64,000 nt of DNA from Spirochaetaceae bacterium (lineage in GTDB: Bacteria; Spirochaetota; Spirochaetia; Treponematales; Rectinemataceae): assembly GCA_025358255.1 (NCBI GenBank), contig JANYKC010000015.1:1-64000 (forward strand), written 5' to 3'. The translations under genes and the position numbers were made by a program. How positions within the stretch are numbered: the stretch's first letter is position 1; every line of letters begins with the position of its first letter. The notes beneath the pieces are model-generated. The model saw only the letters and a program-made list of their open reading frames with translations, was not told the DNA's origin and did no database searches. Positions 49,150 through 57,807 of this stretch are shown here, piece after piece.

Positions 49150-50668
49150 CGCTCGCCTCCGGTGGGGCATCATCGACCGGGATGGTGATGCGTACCAAGG
49201 TTCCGCGGCCGAGCCGCGAGACCAGGGAAAAGCGGGAGGTTCCCGGGTAGCGGAAAGCCAGGCGCGCCTCCAGGTTGGCCATGCCGATGCCGAAGCCCTG
49301 TCCCTTCGCCGCCGCGTCGGGCGGGAAGGGAGCGCCGGCGGCCGCGGCCCGGAGGCGGGCAAGCATCGCCGGCTCCATGCCAATTCCCGAATCGGCCACG
49401 ACGAGGCGCACCGCGCCTTCCCGCCGGCGCACCGAGATGACGATGCGGCCTCCGTCCTCCTTGGGCTCGATGCCATGCCTCACGGCGTTCTCGACAATGG
49501 GCTGAAGGGTGAAGCGGGGGATGGGCAGACCTTCGACCAGGGGATCGGAGCGGATCTTCCAGGACAGCCTCTTGCCGAAACGTATCGACTGGAAGGAGAG
49601 GTATTCCCTCAGGGCCTCGAGCTCCTCGCCGACCGTCGCGAAAGAGCCTCCTTCCGCGAGGGAATACCGCATGAGCTTCCCGAGCGAGAGGGAAAGGCGC
49701 TCCGTCTCCGGCGCGCTCTCGAAAAGCGCGCTCCTGGCTATGGTGTTGAGGGCGTTGAAGAGGAAATGGGGGCGTATCTGGTCCTGGAGGTTCATGAACT
49801 GCGCTTCCCTCAGGGCCTTGCCCATGACGGCATGGGAGAGGCTCTCCTGGAGGAGGAGGCGCTCCAACGCGGCCTTCTCCTCCAAGCCCTCGACCATGGC
49901 GCGGATATTCGCGCTCATCGCGTTGAAGCCGTGGGCGAGGACCTCGATCTCGTCCCTTGTCCGGGCCACGACGGGTTCCACGGCTAGGTCCCCGGCGGCC
50001 ATGCGCTCGGCCGCCTCCGCGAGGCGCTTGATCGGCGCCGAGACCGAGAGGGCGAAAAGCGCGGCGAGGAGGAAGGCGAGGGAACCCGCGCCAACAAGGC
50101 CGAGCAAGGCAAGGCGGCGGTACTCGGCGCTCCTCTGGGCCTGGGCCTTGTAGCGCGCCGCGCCGTCGGCCAGGGAGAGCGAAAGGAGCCTGCCCAGGTA
50201 GCCATCCACGTAGGAGGCTATGCGATCGGCGCCGAGGTAGGCGGAATAGGCATCGGAACCGCCTTTATCGCGGAGCGCCAGGGCTTCGCGCGCCTTGGGT
50301 ATCCAGGTGTCGAAGCCGCGGAGGGCCGCCCGAGCCTCGAACCAGGCCTCCGATGACATCTCCGCAAGGCCGGGAAGGCTGCCGGACGCGGCCTGCATGG
50401 AGTCAAGGCCGCCATAGAGGGCGGCGAGCTGCTCACCCATGCGCTCCCGCATATAGCGCTCGGCCAGCGAGCGGAAATCGGCGAGGGAGGCGCGCAAGCC
50501 CTGGATGGCATGGTAGCGTTCTAGGCTGGCCTCGAACTCCGCGCCAACCTTCAGCGTGGCGTCCTGCGCCAGGACCTCCAGGGCCAGGACGATCGCGAGG
50601 GTCCCGCCGTAAAAACCGAGGATCTTGCCGCGAAGGCTGAACCGTGGGTGGAGCATCAGGGACACCAT
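49139..50668 (-). CDS. YesM-type sensor histidine kinase
   Basis: A 509-residue inner-membrane kinase. A first membrane segment at about 13-33, a periplasmic helical domain (about 35-180), a second segment (LALLGLVGAGSLAFLLAALFAL), then HAMP (RLAEAAERMAAGDLAVEP). The LytS/YesM His_kinase motif QDQIRPHFLFNALNTIAR has the phospho-His; N box PIVENAVRHGIEPKEDG and GIGMEPAMLARL follow. The all-helical outer domain resembles four-helix bundles that can dock binding proteins, as in TorS-TorT. ATG 50668 is used; ATG 50656 is possible. Confidence 0.88.
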   Translation of the reverse strand: MVSLMLHPRFSLRGKILGFYGGTLAIVLALEVLAQDATLKVGAEFEASLERYHAIQGLRASLADFRSLAERYMRERMGEQLAALYGGLDSMQAASGSLPGLAEMSSEAWFEARAALRGFDTWIPKAREALALRDKGGSDAYSAYLGADRIASYVDGYLGRLLSLSLADGAARYKAQAQRSAEYRRLALLGLVGAGSLAFLLAALFALSVSAPIKRLAEAAERMAAGDLAVEPVVARTRDEIEVLAHGFNAMSANIRAMVEGLEEKAALERLLLQESLSHAVMGKALREAQFMNLQDQIRPHFLFNALNTIARSALFESAPETERLSLSLGKLMRYSLAEGGSFATVGEELEALREYLSFQSIRFGKRLSWKIRSDPLVEGLPIPRFTLQPIVENAVRHGIEPKEDGGRIVISVRRREGAVRLVVADSGIGMEPAMLARLRAAAAGAPFPPDAAAKGQGFGIGMANLEARLAFRYPGTSRFSLVSRLGRGTLVRITIPVDDAPPEASDGN

Positions 50669-50709
50669 CCCTCGGGCAAAAGGCCGCCGTCAAGCCCCGC
50701 GGGCGCCGC

Positions 50710-50738
50710 TTTACAGGTCCGGCCAAGGCGTGTATCCT
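50710..50738 (+). promoter_or_regulatory. uxaB promoter
   Basis: TTTACA (50710-50715), 17 nt, TATCCT (50733-50738). The expected transcription start, about 50745, falls inside the palindrome at 50743-50755, which suits repression. Confidence 0.55.
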
Positions 50739-50742
50739 TTTC

Positions 50743-50755
50743 GGAACGTTGTTCC
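50743..50755. promoter_or_regulatory. IclR-type operator before uxaB
   Basis: GGAACGTTGTTCC, a perfect palindrome with a 3-base centre, AT-rich to the right. It is the best copy of the motif in the window and resembles KdgR-type IclR operators. Confidence 0.7.
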
Positions 50756-50784
50756 ATTAATATCATCGTGACGAAGGAGGCCCC

Positions 50785-52221
50785 ATGGGCTACCCGGTAC
50801 GCATGCTCCAGTTCGGGGACGGAGTCTTTCTCCGCGGCTTCATGGATTGGATGGTGGAGCGGATGAACCGCTCCGGCCGCTTCCTCGGAAGCATCGCGGT
50901 CGTGAAGCCGCGCCCCGGGGATTTCAACCCTGCCTACGGAAGGCAGGCCAACGAGTACACCGTCTCCCTCAAGGGCATACTCGATGGCAAGCGCGTCGAG
51001 ACCCGGGAACGGGTGGCTTCGATCGGGCGCCTCGTCAATCCCTGGGAGGACTTCGACGCCTACCTCCGCGAGGCGGCCAACCCCGACCTCGACGTCATCG
51101 TCTCGAACACGACCGAATCGGGTATAGTGCCCTCCCCCGCCGACAAGGCCACGGACCGTCCCGCCCCCTCCTTCCCCGGCAAGCTCACCCAATTCCTGCG
51201 GGCGCGCTACGAGGCATTCGCAGGGGAGCCCTCGAGGGGACTCGCCATCATCCCCTGCGAACTCATCGAGGACAACGCGGGGAAGCTCAGGGAACTTGTC
51301 CTGGACCATGCGGGGCGCTGGTATTCCGATCCAGCCTTCTCGGCCTGGCTGCGCGACTCGAACACCTGGATCGACAGCCTGGTGGACCGAATCGTCACGG
51401 GCTTCACCGAAGCCGAGAAGGCCGCCATCCTCGCCGCGGAGGGATTCGAGGACGACCTCGTCACCGTGGCTGAGCCCTACCACATACTGGCCCTCCGTGG
51501 GCCGGCCTCGATGGAGAAGGTCCTTCCCCTGCGCTCCTCCGGCCTCAATGTCGTATGGGCCGACGACATCACCCCCTATCGCGAGCTCAAGGTCCGCCTC
51601 CTCAACGGAAGCCATACCCTCCTGGCCCTCTGCGGCCTGGCCTTGGGCAGGAAGACGGTCCTGGAATGCGTGGGCGACCCCCTCCTCATCTCCGCGGTGC
51701 GCGCCTACCAGCTCCTCGAGACCATCCCCTCCATGGCCGGGGGCAGGTCCCCATCGCCGATCGCCACTACGGAGGCGGAGAGCTACCTCGCGGGCGTCCT
51801 CGAGCGCTTCTCCAACCCCGACCTGGCCCACAAGCTCACGGGGATCGCGACAAAGTCCGTGGCCAAGTACGCGGCCAGGATCCTGCCCACGGTCCGCGCC
51901 CACGTCAAGGCGGCCGGACAGGCGCCGGTCATGGCATCCTTCATCCTGGCCGCCCTCGCGGACTTCTATTGCGCGGGATCGGCGCAGGACGAGAGCGCGC
52001 CGCTCGGATGGTTCGCGGAGCACAAGGAAGCCTTTGTCCTCGATCCCGCCGCGGCGATGCGCGAGGCGACCGGCGGCTCGGGTCCATGGGGGGGCATGGA
52101 AGGCGTAGGCGACCTTGCCGCAAAGGCAGCGGAGCATCTCAGGAGGATCCGCGGGGCAGGCATGGAAGCGGCCCTCCGCGAAGCCGTCGAGCCATCCCGC
52201 GTGGCCGGGGCCGCGACCTAG
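50785..52221 (+). CDS. uxaB: Tagaturonate reductase (altronate oxidoreductase)
   Basis: A 478-residue polyol-dehydrogenase-family enzyme. MLQFGDGVFLRGFMDWMVER is the UxaB N-terminus; VSNTTESGI and IIPCELIEDNAGKL follow; KVRLLNGSHTLLALCGLALG carries the catalytic Lys and the NxxH residues. It reduces D-tagaturonate to D-altronate between UxaC and UxaA. UxuB (fructuronate reductase) belongs to the same family, but the LQFGxGxFLR start and the presence of uxaA favour UxaB. AAGGAGG lies 6 nt before the ATG. It converges on iclR with a 4-bp overlap of the ends. Confidence 0.9.
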   Translation: MGYPVRMLQFGDGVFLRGFMDWMVERMNRSGRFLGSIAVVKPRPGDFNPAYGRQANEYTVSLKGILDGKRVETRERVASIGRLVNPWEDFDAYLREAANPDLDVIVSNTTESGIVPSPADKATDRPAPSFPGKLTQFLRARYEAFAGEPSRGLAIIPCELIEDNAGKLRELVLDHAGRWYSDPAFSAWLRDSNTWIDSLVDRIVTGFTEAEKAAILAAEGFEDDLVTVAEPYHILALRGPASMEKVLPLRSSGLNVVWADDITPYRELKVRLLNGSHTLLALCGLALGRKTVLECVGDPLLISAVRAYQLLETIPSMAGGRSPSPIATTEAESYLAGVLERFSNPDLAHKLTGIATKSVAKYAARILPTVRAHVKAAGQAPVMASFILAALADFYCAGSAQDESAPLGWFAEHKEAFVLDPAAAMREATGGSGPWGGMEGVGDLAAKAAEHLRRIRGAGMEAALREAVEPSRVAGAAT

Positions 52222-53009
52222 GAAGCCGGCTGGTAGCCGAGTATCGAGGAGATCCGGGCGGCCGCGGCGATGACCTTGGCCGTCCACTCCTTCTCTAGCC
52301 GGGTGTCGTAGCGGAAGCAGGGCCAGGAGGAGGAGATCGCGGCTATCGCCTCGCCCCCAAGGTCGAAGACGGGAGCGCCGATGCAGCGTATGCCTTCCTC
52401 GTGCTCCTCGTCGTCGAAGGCGTAGCCGCGGTCGCGGACCTTCCGGAGCTCCGCATCCAGGGAAGCCCGGTTCGAATGCGTCTTGGGCGTGAGGGCGACA
52501 AGGCGCACCCCCGCTAGGGCCGCCTTCCTTTCCTCGGCGGAGGAGTAGGCCAGGAGGACCTTGCCGATCGCGGTGCAGTAGAGGGGAATGCGCCGGCCCA
52601 CCCGCGAATACATCCGTATCGTGTATTTCGACTCGATCTTGATGATGTAGACGGCTGAATCGCCTTCGCTCACGCCGACATGGACCGCCTCGCCCAGCTC
52701 GCCGGCAAGGGCTTCCGCGACGGGCCTCGCGGCCGCGTGGAGGTCGATGTGGTCCAGGGCGTGCGAGCCGACATTGAAGAGCTTGAGGGTCACCGCCCAC
52801 CGTTCCGATTCATCCCTGCGCACGTAGCCGAGCTCCTGGAGGGTGAGGAGGAAGCGGTAGGTCGTCGGCTTCGCGAGCCCCAGCTCCCGGGAGAGCTCCT
52901 CGACGCCAGCGGAGCGCTTGTCGGAGAGCCGCTCGAGGATCGAGAGGACCCTCACCGCGGCGCTCACGAGAGGCGGCCTTGCGGCGGCGGTTTTCTTCTT
53001 TGTCGCCAA
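52218..53009 (-). CDS. IclR-family regulator, probable KdgR
   Basis: A 263-residue regulator. Residues 20-80 are the winged helix (AVRVLSILERLSDKRSAGVEE, GLAKPTTYRFLLTLQELGYV); residues 90-255 are the IclR ligand-binding domain (YYSRVGRRIPLYCTAIGKVLLAY-type sequence, GYAFDDEEHEEGIRCIGAPVFD). TTG 53009 is the start: AGGGG lies 8 nt upstream, and the only nearby ATG is out of frame. It lies at the edge of the uronate locus, convergent to uxaB. A degenerate copy of the palindrome covers its own leader, suggesting autoregulation. Confidence 0.88.
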   Translation of the reverse strand: MATKKKTAAARPPLVSAAVRVLSILERLSDKRSAGVEELSRELGLAKPTTYRFLLTLQELGYVRRDESERWAVTLKLFNVGSHALDHIDLHAAARPVAEALAGELGEAVHVGVSEGDSAVYIIKIESKYTIRMYSRVGRRIPLYCTAIGKVLLAYSSAEERKAALAGVRLVALTPKTHSNRASLDAELRKVRDRGYAFDDEEHEEGIRCIGAPVFDLGGEAIAAISSSWPCFRYDTRLEKEWTAKVIAAAARISSILGYQPAS

Positions 53010-53013
53010 ATTT

Positions 53014-53026
53014 GAACCCCTGTTCC
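53014..53026. promoter_or_regulatory. Degenerate operator before iclR
   Basis: GAACCCCTGTTCC, with GAAC and GTTC separated by four bases rather than three. It begins 5 nt before the TTG start of iclR. Confidence 0.4.
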
Positions 53027-53086
53027 ATTTTGCCTCGGGAAGCCCGGCCGGTCAAGCTATTTGCCGCCGGGATGCTCTCCGTGGCA

Positions 53087-53917
53087 TCAGGGATGGGCCG
53101 CAGGATCCAGTTCGCCGGACCGGCGCTTCCTCTCGGCATCGAGGTCCATCTGTGCCCGCTTGCGGTCGGTGACATCCTCCGCCGTGGCCGCATAGCGGAC
53201 AAGCCTTCCCGCCGAGTCCATGATCCGCTTGGTCCTGGCGCGGACCCAGCGGACCTCGCCATTGGGGCGCGTTATGCGATATTCCATGTCGAAGGCCGGC
53301 CCCCCGGCCATCATCGCGGCCTGGCGCTCCTTGACCTCCGGCAGGTCATCGGGGTGGATGGCCGCCATGAAGGAGCGCGGATTCCTGACCAGTCCCTCGA
53401 GGGGAAGGCCCCATATCGTCTCATACGACGGGCTGATGTAGAGCATCTCCCCGGTCTGGCTGTCCTTCAGGTAGAAAGCCTCGTCTATCGACTCCATCAC
53501 CTGCCGGATGTTGTTGCGCTCGTAGGCGACCTTCTGGTGCGCCTCGAAAAGCTCGAAGGCCATCTCGATCGAGGCGAGGAGGACGAACTTCCCCGAGTTC
53601 TTGATCACGTAGCCATACCGGGTGATGTTCCTGACCTTCTCGACCATGTCACGCTCCGAATGGGAGGTCAGGAAAACGATGGGCAGGGAATGGATGCCAA
53701 GGATCTGCTGGGCCGCTTCCGGGCCGCTGATGCCGGGGCCGAGATCGATGTCCATGAGGACGATGTCCAGGGCCATGTCGCGCCGTACCGCCTCGATGGC
53801 CATTTCACCCGAATGCACGATCTCGACCGAGTATCCCCCCGCCCTCAGCATCGCCGCTTCGGACATGGCGATGAGGACCTGGTCCTCGACGAGGAGGATT
53901 TTCCTGTCTGCGGCCAT
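53087..53917 (-). CDS. REC-PAS protein lacking a kinase domain
   Basis: A 276-residue soluble protein. Residues 1-118 are a receiver (KILLVEDQVLIAMSE, phospho-Asp in VLMDIDLGPG, FLTSHSERDM, GYVIKNSGKF). Residues about 140-262 are a PAS/PAC domain (SIDEAFYLKDSQTGEMLYIS, FDMEYRITRPNGEVRW). After DRKRAQMDLDAERKR, where the HisKA_2 kinase of its 9945 relative would continue, it stops. Either it is a natural adaptor or the kinase has been lost. AGGAGG lies 5 nt before ATG 53917. Confidence 0.8.
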   Translation of the reverse strand: MAADRKILLVEDQVLIAMSEAAMLRAGGYSVEIVHSGEMAIEAVRRDMALDIVLMDIDLGPGISGPEAAQQILGIHSLPIVFLTSHSERDMVEKVRNITRYGYVIKNSGKFVLLASIEMAFELFEAHQKVAYERNNIRQVMESIDEAFYLKDSQTGEMLYISPSYETIWGLPLEGLVRNPRSFMAAIHPDDLPEVKERQAAMMAGGPAFDMEYRITRPNGEVRWVRARTKRIMDSAGRLVRYAATAEDVTDRKRAQMDLDAERKRRSGELDPAAHP

Positions 53918-53965
53918 GGATCCTCCTCCTTTAGGTCGCGGATCCGCGTGGACGGACCCGATTCC

Positions 53966-53994
53966 AGTATAAGGGGCGCTTCCCCGCGCCACAA
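53966..53994 (-). promoter_or_regulatory. Promoter of the REC-PAS gene
   Basis: On the minus strand TTGTGG (53994-53989), 17 nt, TATACT (53971-53966). The leader is about 40 nt and carries a Shine-Dalgarno, unlike the abutting promoters. Confidence 0.65.
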
Positions 53995-54047
53995 GGCAGG
54001 GGCGGTATACATGATGCATTTCGCCGCCCAAGCGTTATATTCGTGAT

Positions 54048-54791
54048 ATGAGGTCCGCCGCCTTCCTGTCCATATTCCTTTTCGTCTCCGGCGCCGGCAA
54101 CCAAGCCGCCTCCCCGGAGGGATCCCCGCTAGGCTTTCCCGCCTCTTGGGACAGGGCGGTCACCCGCTGGTCCTCGGGGCTTTCATGGAAACCGGGACGG
54201 ATGACGATCAGGAGCGAGGAGATAGGCAAGGACGGGAAAATCGTCTCGGTGGAGGAAACCTTCCTGGTCCTCCGCTATCCGTCAGGACCCGACAACCCTG
54301 TCTCCGAGATAACAAAGGCCACCAAGGACGGCCAGGACGTGACGGACGATCGCCGCGCCCAAGCCGCCAAGCGAGGCGCTTCGGGCGGCCGGGGAGGGCC
54401 GCCTCCGGGATTGGACTTTCCCGACCCGATTCCCTTCGCCCCCGCCGCCGCCGGGAAGACAAGCGTATCGCCTCCGCGGCCCCTGCCCTTCGGCATCGAG
54501 GAACTCGGCTACCGCATCGAGGGGAAGACCACGGTCGTGGGGACTGTCCGCTTCCTCTCCGGCCAGCCGCTTTCCATCGCCTATTCCCTGGAGCCCCTCC
54601 CCTTCTACCTCAAGTCCTTTTCGGGCACGACGACCTTCGCTTCCGCGCCGGATGGTTCCCTCGTCTCGCGCGAGCTTGCCTTCGACGCCGACGTGAATTT
54701 CCTCGTGATGAAAAAGCACTATCGCTTTTCGCTTGCCTTCGGCGAGTGGACGACGGTCACGAAGGCGGCCATGGCGATTAATAACCAATGA
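54048..54791 (+). CDS. Secreted protein of unknown function
   Basis: A 247-residue protein with a signal peptide of about 21 residues (FLSIFLFVSGAGNQA). The first half is charged (IRSEEIGKDGKIVSVEETF), a Gly/Pro-rich linker spans about 105-145, and the second half is beta-rich (IEGKTTVVGTVRFLSG, FYLKSFSGTTTFASAPDG, MKKHYRFSLAFGEWTTVTKA). I do not recognise a family; the strand pattern recalls lipid-binding or outer-membrane-associated proteins. TATATT (54036-54041) lies six bases before the ATG, with no Shine-Dalgarno. Confidence 0.62.
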   Translation: MRSAAFLSIFLFVSGAGNQAASPEGSPLGFPASWDRAVTRWSSGLSWKPGRMTIRSEEIGKDGKIVSVEETFLVLRYPSGPDNPVSEITKATKDGQDVTDDRRAQAAKRGASGGRGGPPPGLDFPDPIPFAPAAAGKTSVSPPRPLPFGIEELGYRIEGKTTVVGTVRFLSGQPLSIAYSLEPLPFYLKSFSGTTTFASAPDGSLVSRELAFDADVNFLVMKKHYRFSLAFGEWTTVTKAAMAINNQ

Positions 54792-54796
54792 TGCGC

Positions 54797-54847
54797 GGCC
54801 ATCAGGCCTGCTCGGCCATCAGGCCTGCGCGGCCATCAGGCCTGCTC
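54797..54847. repeat. Three 17-bp tandem units at the rapZ 3' end
   Basis: GGCCATCAGGCCTGCTC at 54797-54813, with one change at 54814-54830, and again at 54831-54847. The stop codon and last three codons of rapZ lie in the third unit. Each unit is a short GGCC/GGCC hairpin. The tract separates convergent genes. Confidence 0.85.
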
Positions 54848-55765
54848 GGCCTGGCTCTTCCCTTCCAGCTCGCGATGCATGACACGGGTCTCCAGGCCCC
54901 GCTCCGACAAGGCGGCGCCGAGGGCTTCCACCATGGCGACCGAGCGGTGCTGCCCGCCCGTGCAGCCGATCCTTATGCGAAGGAGGGGCCTGCCCTGGAG
55001 GACATAGGCGGGTTCCATCGCCGTGACGAGGCCAACCAGCGCCGCGAGCGTTTCCCGCGCGCAACCGTGCGAGAAGACATACCCGGCGCAGTCCGCGTCC
55101 TTGCCAGTGAGCCGCCGCAGGGCAGCGACATAATACGGATTGGGTATGAAGCGCAGGTCGACGATGACGTCGCCCTGTGGAGCGCCGAACTTGTAGCCAA
55201 AGGAAGAAAGCTCGACGACCGTCCTGGCCACCCGGGCTTTCCCTTCGGCGAGGGCGACAATGCGGTCGCGTTCCTCGACCGGAGAGAGCCAGGAGGAGTC
55301 GATGACCAGGTCGGCCGCAAGGCTCACCGCGGCGAAGGCTTCGCGTTCGGCTTCCCGCAGGAGCGCGGGATTCCCGGCTCCGTCGCCTCGTTGGCGAGGG
55401 CCCGCCGCATGCCGTTCGCTCAAGGCGGTTTCGCTCGCTCCGATGAAGACGAGCTTGCAGGCAAAACCGCTGTCGGCAAGCTTGGCGCGCAGAGCGAGGA
55501 TCAGCTCAAGCTCCTCTGTGTCCACGGCTTCGATGCCGCCGACGCCGTCGACGAAGTCCCCATGCCCCGCGTCGAGGGCCAAGGCTACCCTCCCGCCCGC
55601 GTCGCGCCGCTTGCGCAGGCGGTGCGAGAGGTAGTCGGGGACCAGACGCGGAGGGAGGTTGTCGACGCAGGTATAGCCCGCCTGCTCCAGGTGCTGCAGG
55701 ACCAGGCTCTTGCCCGCGAAGCGGTAGCCTGCGATGAGGACCACGATATTCTCTTGGGTTTTCAT
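54836..55765 (-). CDS. rapZ: RNase adapter/nucleotide-binding protein RapZ
   Basis: A 309-residue RapZ/YvcJ family protein. The P-loop is AGYRFAGKS at residues 12-20, CVDNLPPRLVP follows, and the C-terminal domain has KFGAPQGDVIVDLRFIPNPYY and the family signature GCTGGQHRSV. In enterics RapZ controls the GlmS small RNA pathway; elsewhere its role is less clear. The usual Arg-rich TRRxHPL stretch is not recognisable here (about residues 115-130 read RHAAGPRQRGDG). Its ATG overlaps the stop of the PhoR-like kinase (ATGA), making it the last gene of the ABC/PhoBR operon. Confidence 0.9.
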   Translation of the reverse strand: MKTQENIVVLIAGYRFAGKSLVLQHLEQAGYTCVDNLPPRLVPDYLSHRLRKRRDAGGRVALALDAGHGDFVDGVGGIEAVDTEELELILALRAKLADSGFACKLVFIGASETALSERHAAGPRQRGDGAGNPALLREAEREAFAAVSLAADLVIDSSWLSPVEERDRIVALAEGKARVARTVVELSSFGYKFGAPQGDVIVDLRFIPNPYYVAALRRLTGKDADCAGYVFSHGCARETLAALVGLVTAMEPAYVLQGRPLLRIRIGCTGGQHRSVAMVEALGAALSERGLETRVMHRELEGKSQAEQA

Positions 55766-57096
55766 GACAGCCTCTCCCGCCTTCTTTCCTGTGCATTGAC
55801 CGGCAGCCGGATCGTGAAGGTCGAGCCCTTGCCCGCCTCGCTTTCCACGCTGACCTTGCCGTTGAAAATCGCGGCGATGTCCTTGACGAGGGCCAGGCCC
55901 AGGCCGCTGCCGCCGGCACCGGAGCCCCGGGATTTCTCCACGCGGTAGAAGCGCTCGAAGATCCGGCTCCTCTCGTCCTCGGCGATGCCGATCCCTGTAT
56001 CCGAGACCGAGACCTTCAGGACAGGCCCCTCGATGGCGGCTTCGATGTGGATCGAGCCCTTTTCGGGCGTGTACTTGATGGCGTTTTCCACGAGGTTCAT
56101 CACGGCTTGCCAGAACCAGCCCTCGTTCCCGCGCAAAGTCCCGCCCTCCAGGTCCAGGTCGAGCGAGAGCACCTGTCCCTTTTTCTCCGCCAGCCCGCCG
56201 AGGACGGCCACCACCTTCCTGAGGATGTCGGCGACGTCGATCTCGTCGTCCGCGTTGCCGGGGAGGCTGTTCTCGATCTCCGAGAGGGTAAGGAGTTCGG
56301 ATACGAGACGCTTGAGCCTCTCCGTCTCGATCTCCATGATCTCGAAGGCGCGCTCCCGATCTGTCGCCACGATATCCGGCCTGGTCCGCAGCATTTCCAT
56401 GAAGCCGGAGATGAGGGTGAGGGGTGTGCGGAATTCATGGGAGACGGTCGCGACGAAGTCCTTCCTGATGTTCTCGAGTTTCCGCATCTCGGTGATGTCG
56501 CGGATGACGGCCAGGGAGCCGAGATTGGCCGCGTCCAGGTACTTGTTCGCCACGGGAAGGACGCGCGCGTCGACCACGAGTCCCGAGGCGAGGCTGACCT
56601 CCCGTCGCTCAGCGCGCCTCGTGCGCGTCACCTGGACGCAGAGCTCCAGGATGGATCCCGCTTCCATAGGGAGGCCCAGACCCTGCTCCCTTTCCCCGAA
56701 AAAAACCTGGGGGCCCAGCCCCAACAGCTCCCGCGCCCGCGGGTTGTAGAGGACGATGCGCCCCCCCGAGTCCACGAGGACGAAACCGTCCTCGATGGAG
56801 GCGAAGATGGAATTGATATAATTGTTTCTTTCGTTGGTCTTGTGGACCATCTGGGCGAGCTGGACCGCCAGCTCGTCCTGCCTTGGCACCTGGCGCCCGG
56901 CGGCCGCCCTCGAGGCGCCCCTGTGGCGCAGGGCGCGCCGGACGAGCGAAACCGCGATGACGGCGAAAAGGAGGAGGAGTGCGGTCTCGACGGAAAGGGC
57001 GGCCAGGAGTCCGCGGAGGGCTTCGGCGTCGACCGTCCTCTCCCCGATCCCGGAGCCTCCGTTTACGAGGTCGGCGAGGGCCTTGAGCCTATCCAT
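55762..57096 (-). CDS. PhoR-like sensor histidine kinase
   Basis: A 444-residue kinase. One membrane segment at about 35-57 (TALLLLFAVIAVSLVRRAL), a PAS domain at about 90-205 (SIFASIEDGFVLVDSGGRIV, RARELLG), HisKA with VSHEFRTPLTLISG near residue 218, N box NLVENAIKYTPEKGSI, and G boxes DTGIGIAEDERSRIFERFYRV (in two parts) and GGSGLGLALVK. This is the PhoR layout with little or no periplasmic domain, so a partner protein may supply the signal. It overlaps the PhoB-like gene by 8 nt. Confidence 0.9.
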   Translation of the reverse strand: MDRLKALADLVNGGSGIGERTVDAEALRGLLAALSVETALLLLFAVIAVSLVRRALRHRGASRAAAGRQVPRQDELAVQLAQMVHKTNERNNYINSIFASIEDGFVLVDSGGRIVLYNPRARELLGLGPQVFFGEREQGLGLPMEAGSILELCVQVTRTRRAERREVSLASGLVVDARVLPVANKYLDAANLGSLAVIRDITEMRKLENIRKDFVATVSHEFRTPLTLISGFMEMLRTRPDIVATDRERAFEIMEIETERLKRLVSELLTLSEIENSLPGNADDEIDVADILRKVVAVLGGLAEKKGQVLSLDLDLEGGTLRGNEGWFWQAVMNLVENAIKYTPEKGSIHIEAAIEGPVLKVSVSDTGIGIAEDERSRIFERFYRVEKSRGSGAGGSGLGLALVKDIAAIFNGKVSVESEAGKGSTFTIRLPVNAQERRRERLS

Positions 57097-57807
57097 CGAG
57101 CTTGTAGCCGAAGCCGCGCACCGTCTCCACGTAGTCCTTGCCGTCCGGCCCTGTCCCCAGCTTTCTCCTGAGGTTGCGCACGTGGACATCGAGGCTTCGC
57201 GCCTCCCCCGAGGCTCCCGCCATGTCCAGGTCGCGGACGATGTCCGCCCTCCGTACGGCCTTTCCGGCGTTGCGCGCAAGGAGGGCGAGGAGGGCGAATT
57301 CCGTCGGGGAGAAGGCGACCCTTTCGCCGCGGCGATGGACCTCCCGCCCCCCTTCGTCGATCTCGAGCTCGCCCACGCGCATCGAGAGCTCCGTGGAGGC
57401 GGGGTCGGGGAGGGCCCGCGCCGCATGGCGCAGGGCGACCTCGATCCTCGCAAGGAGCTCCCGCAGGCCGAAGGGTTTGGTCACATAGTCATCGGCCCCT
57501 ATTCCAAGGCCGATCACCTTGTCGCTCTCCTCGCTCTTGGCCGTGAGCATGATGATGGGAATGGCGGCCGTCCGGGGATCCTGCCTGAGGACGCGGCAGG
57601 TCTCGAGGCCGCTCTGGCCCGGCAGCATGAGGTCCAGGATGATCAGGTCGGGGCGCAGGTCGAGGGCCTTCGCTACGGCCATCACGCCGTCCCCCGCACT
57701 GCAGGAGTCGAAGCCGTTCTGGCGCAGGTTCATGGCGATGAGCTCCACGATATGCGGCTCGTCATCGACAATGAGGATGTTCCTCCTCGCGGCCGCCCTG
57801 CTGTCCG

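Noticed and set aside
50656-52800. Minus-strand open frame of 714 codons over uxaB and iclR
   Set aside because: Antisense to uxaB and out of frame with iclR; no domain seen.
54797-54847. Possible CRISPR array at the 17-bp repeats
   Set aside because: Units are directly adjacent without spacers and there are only three; no cas genes are present.
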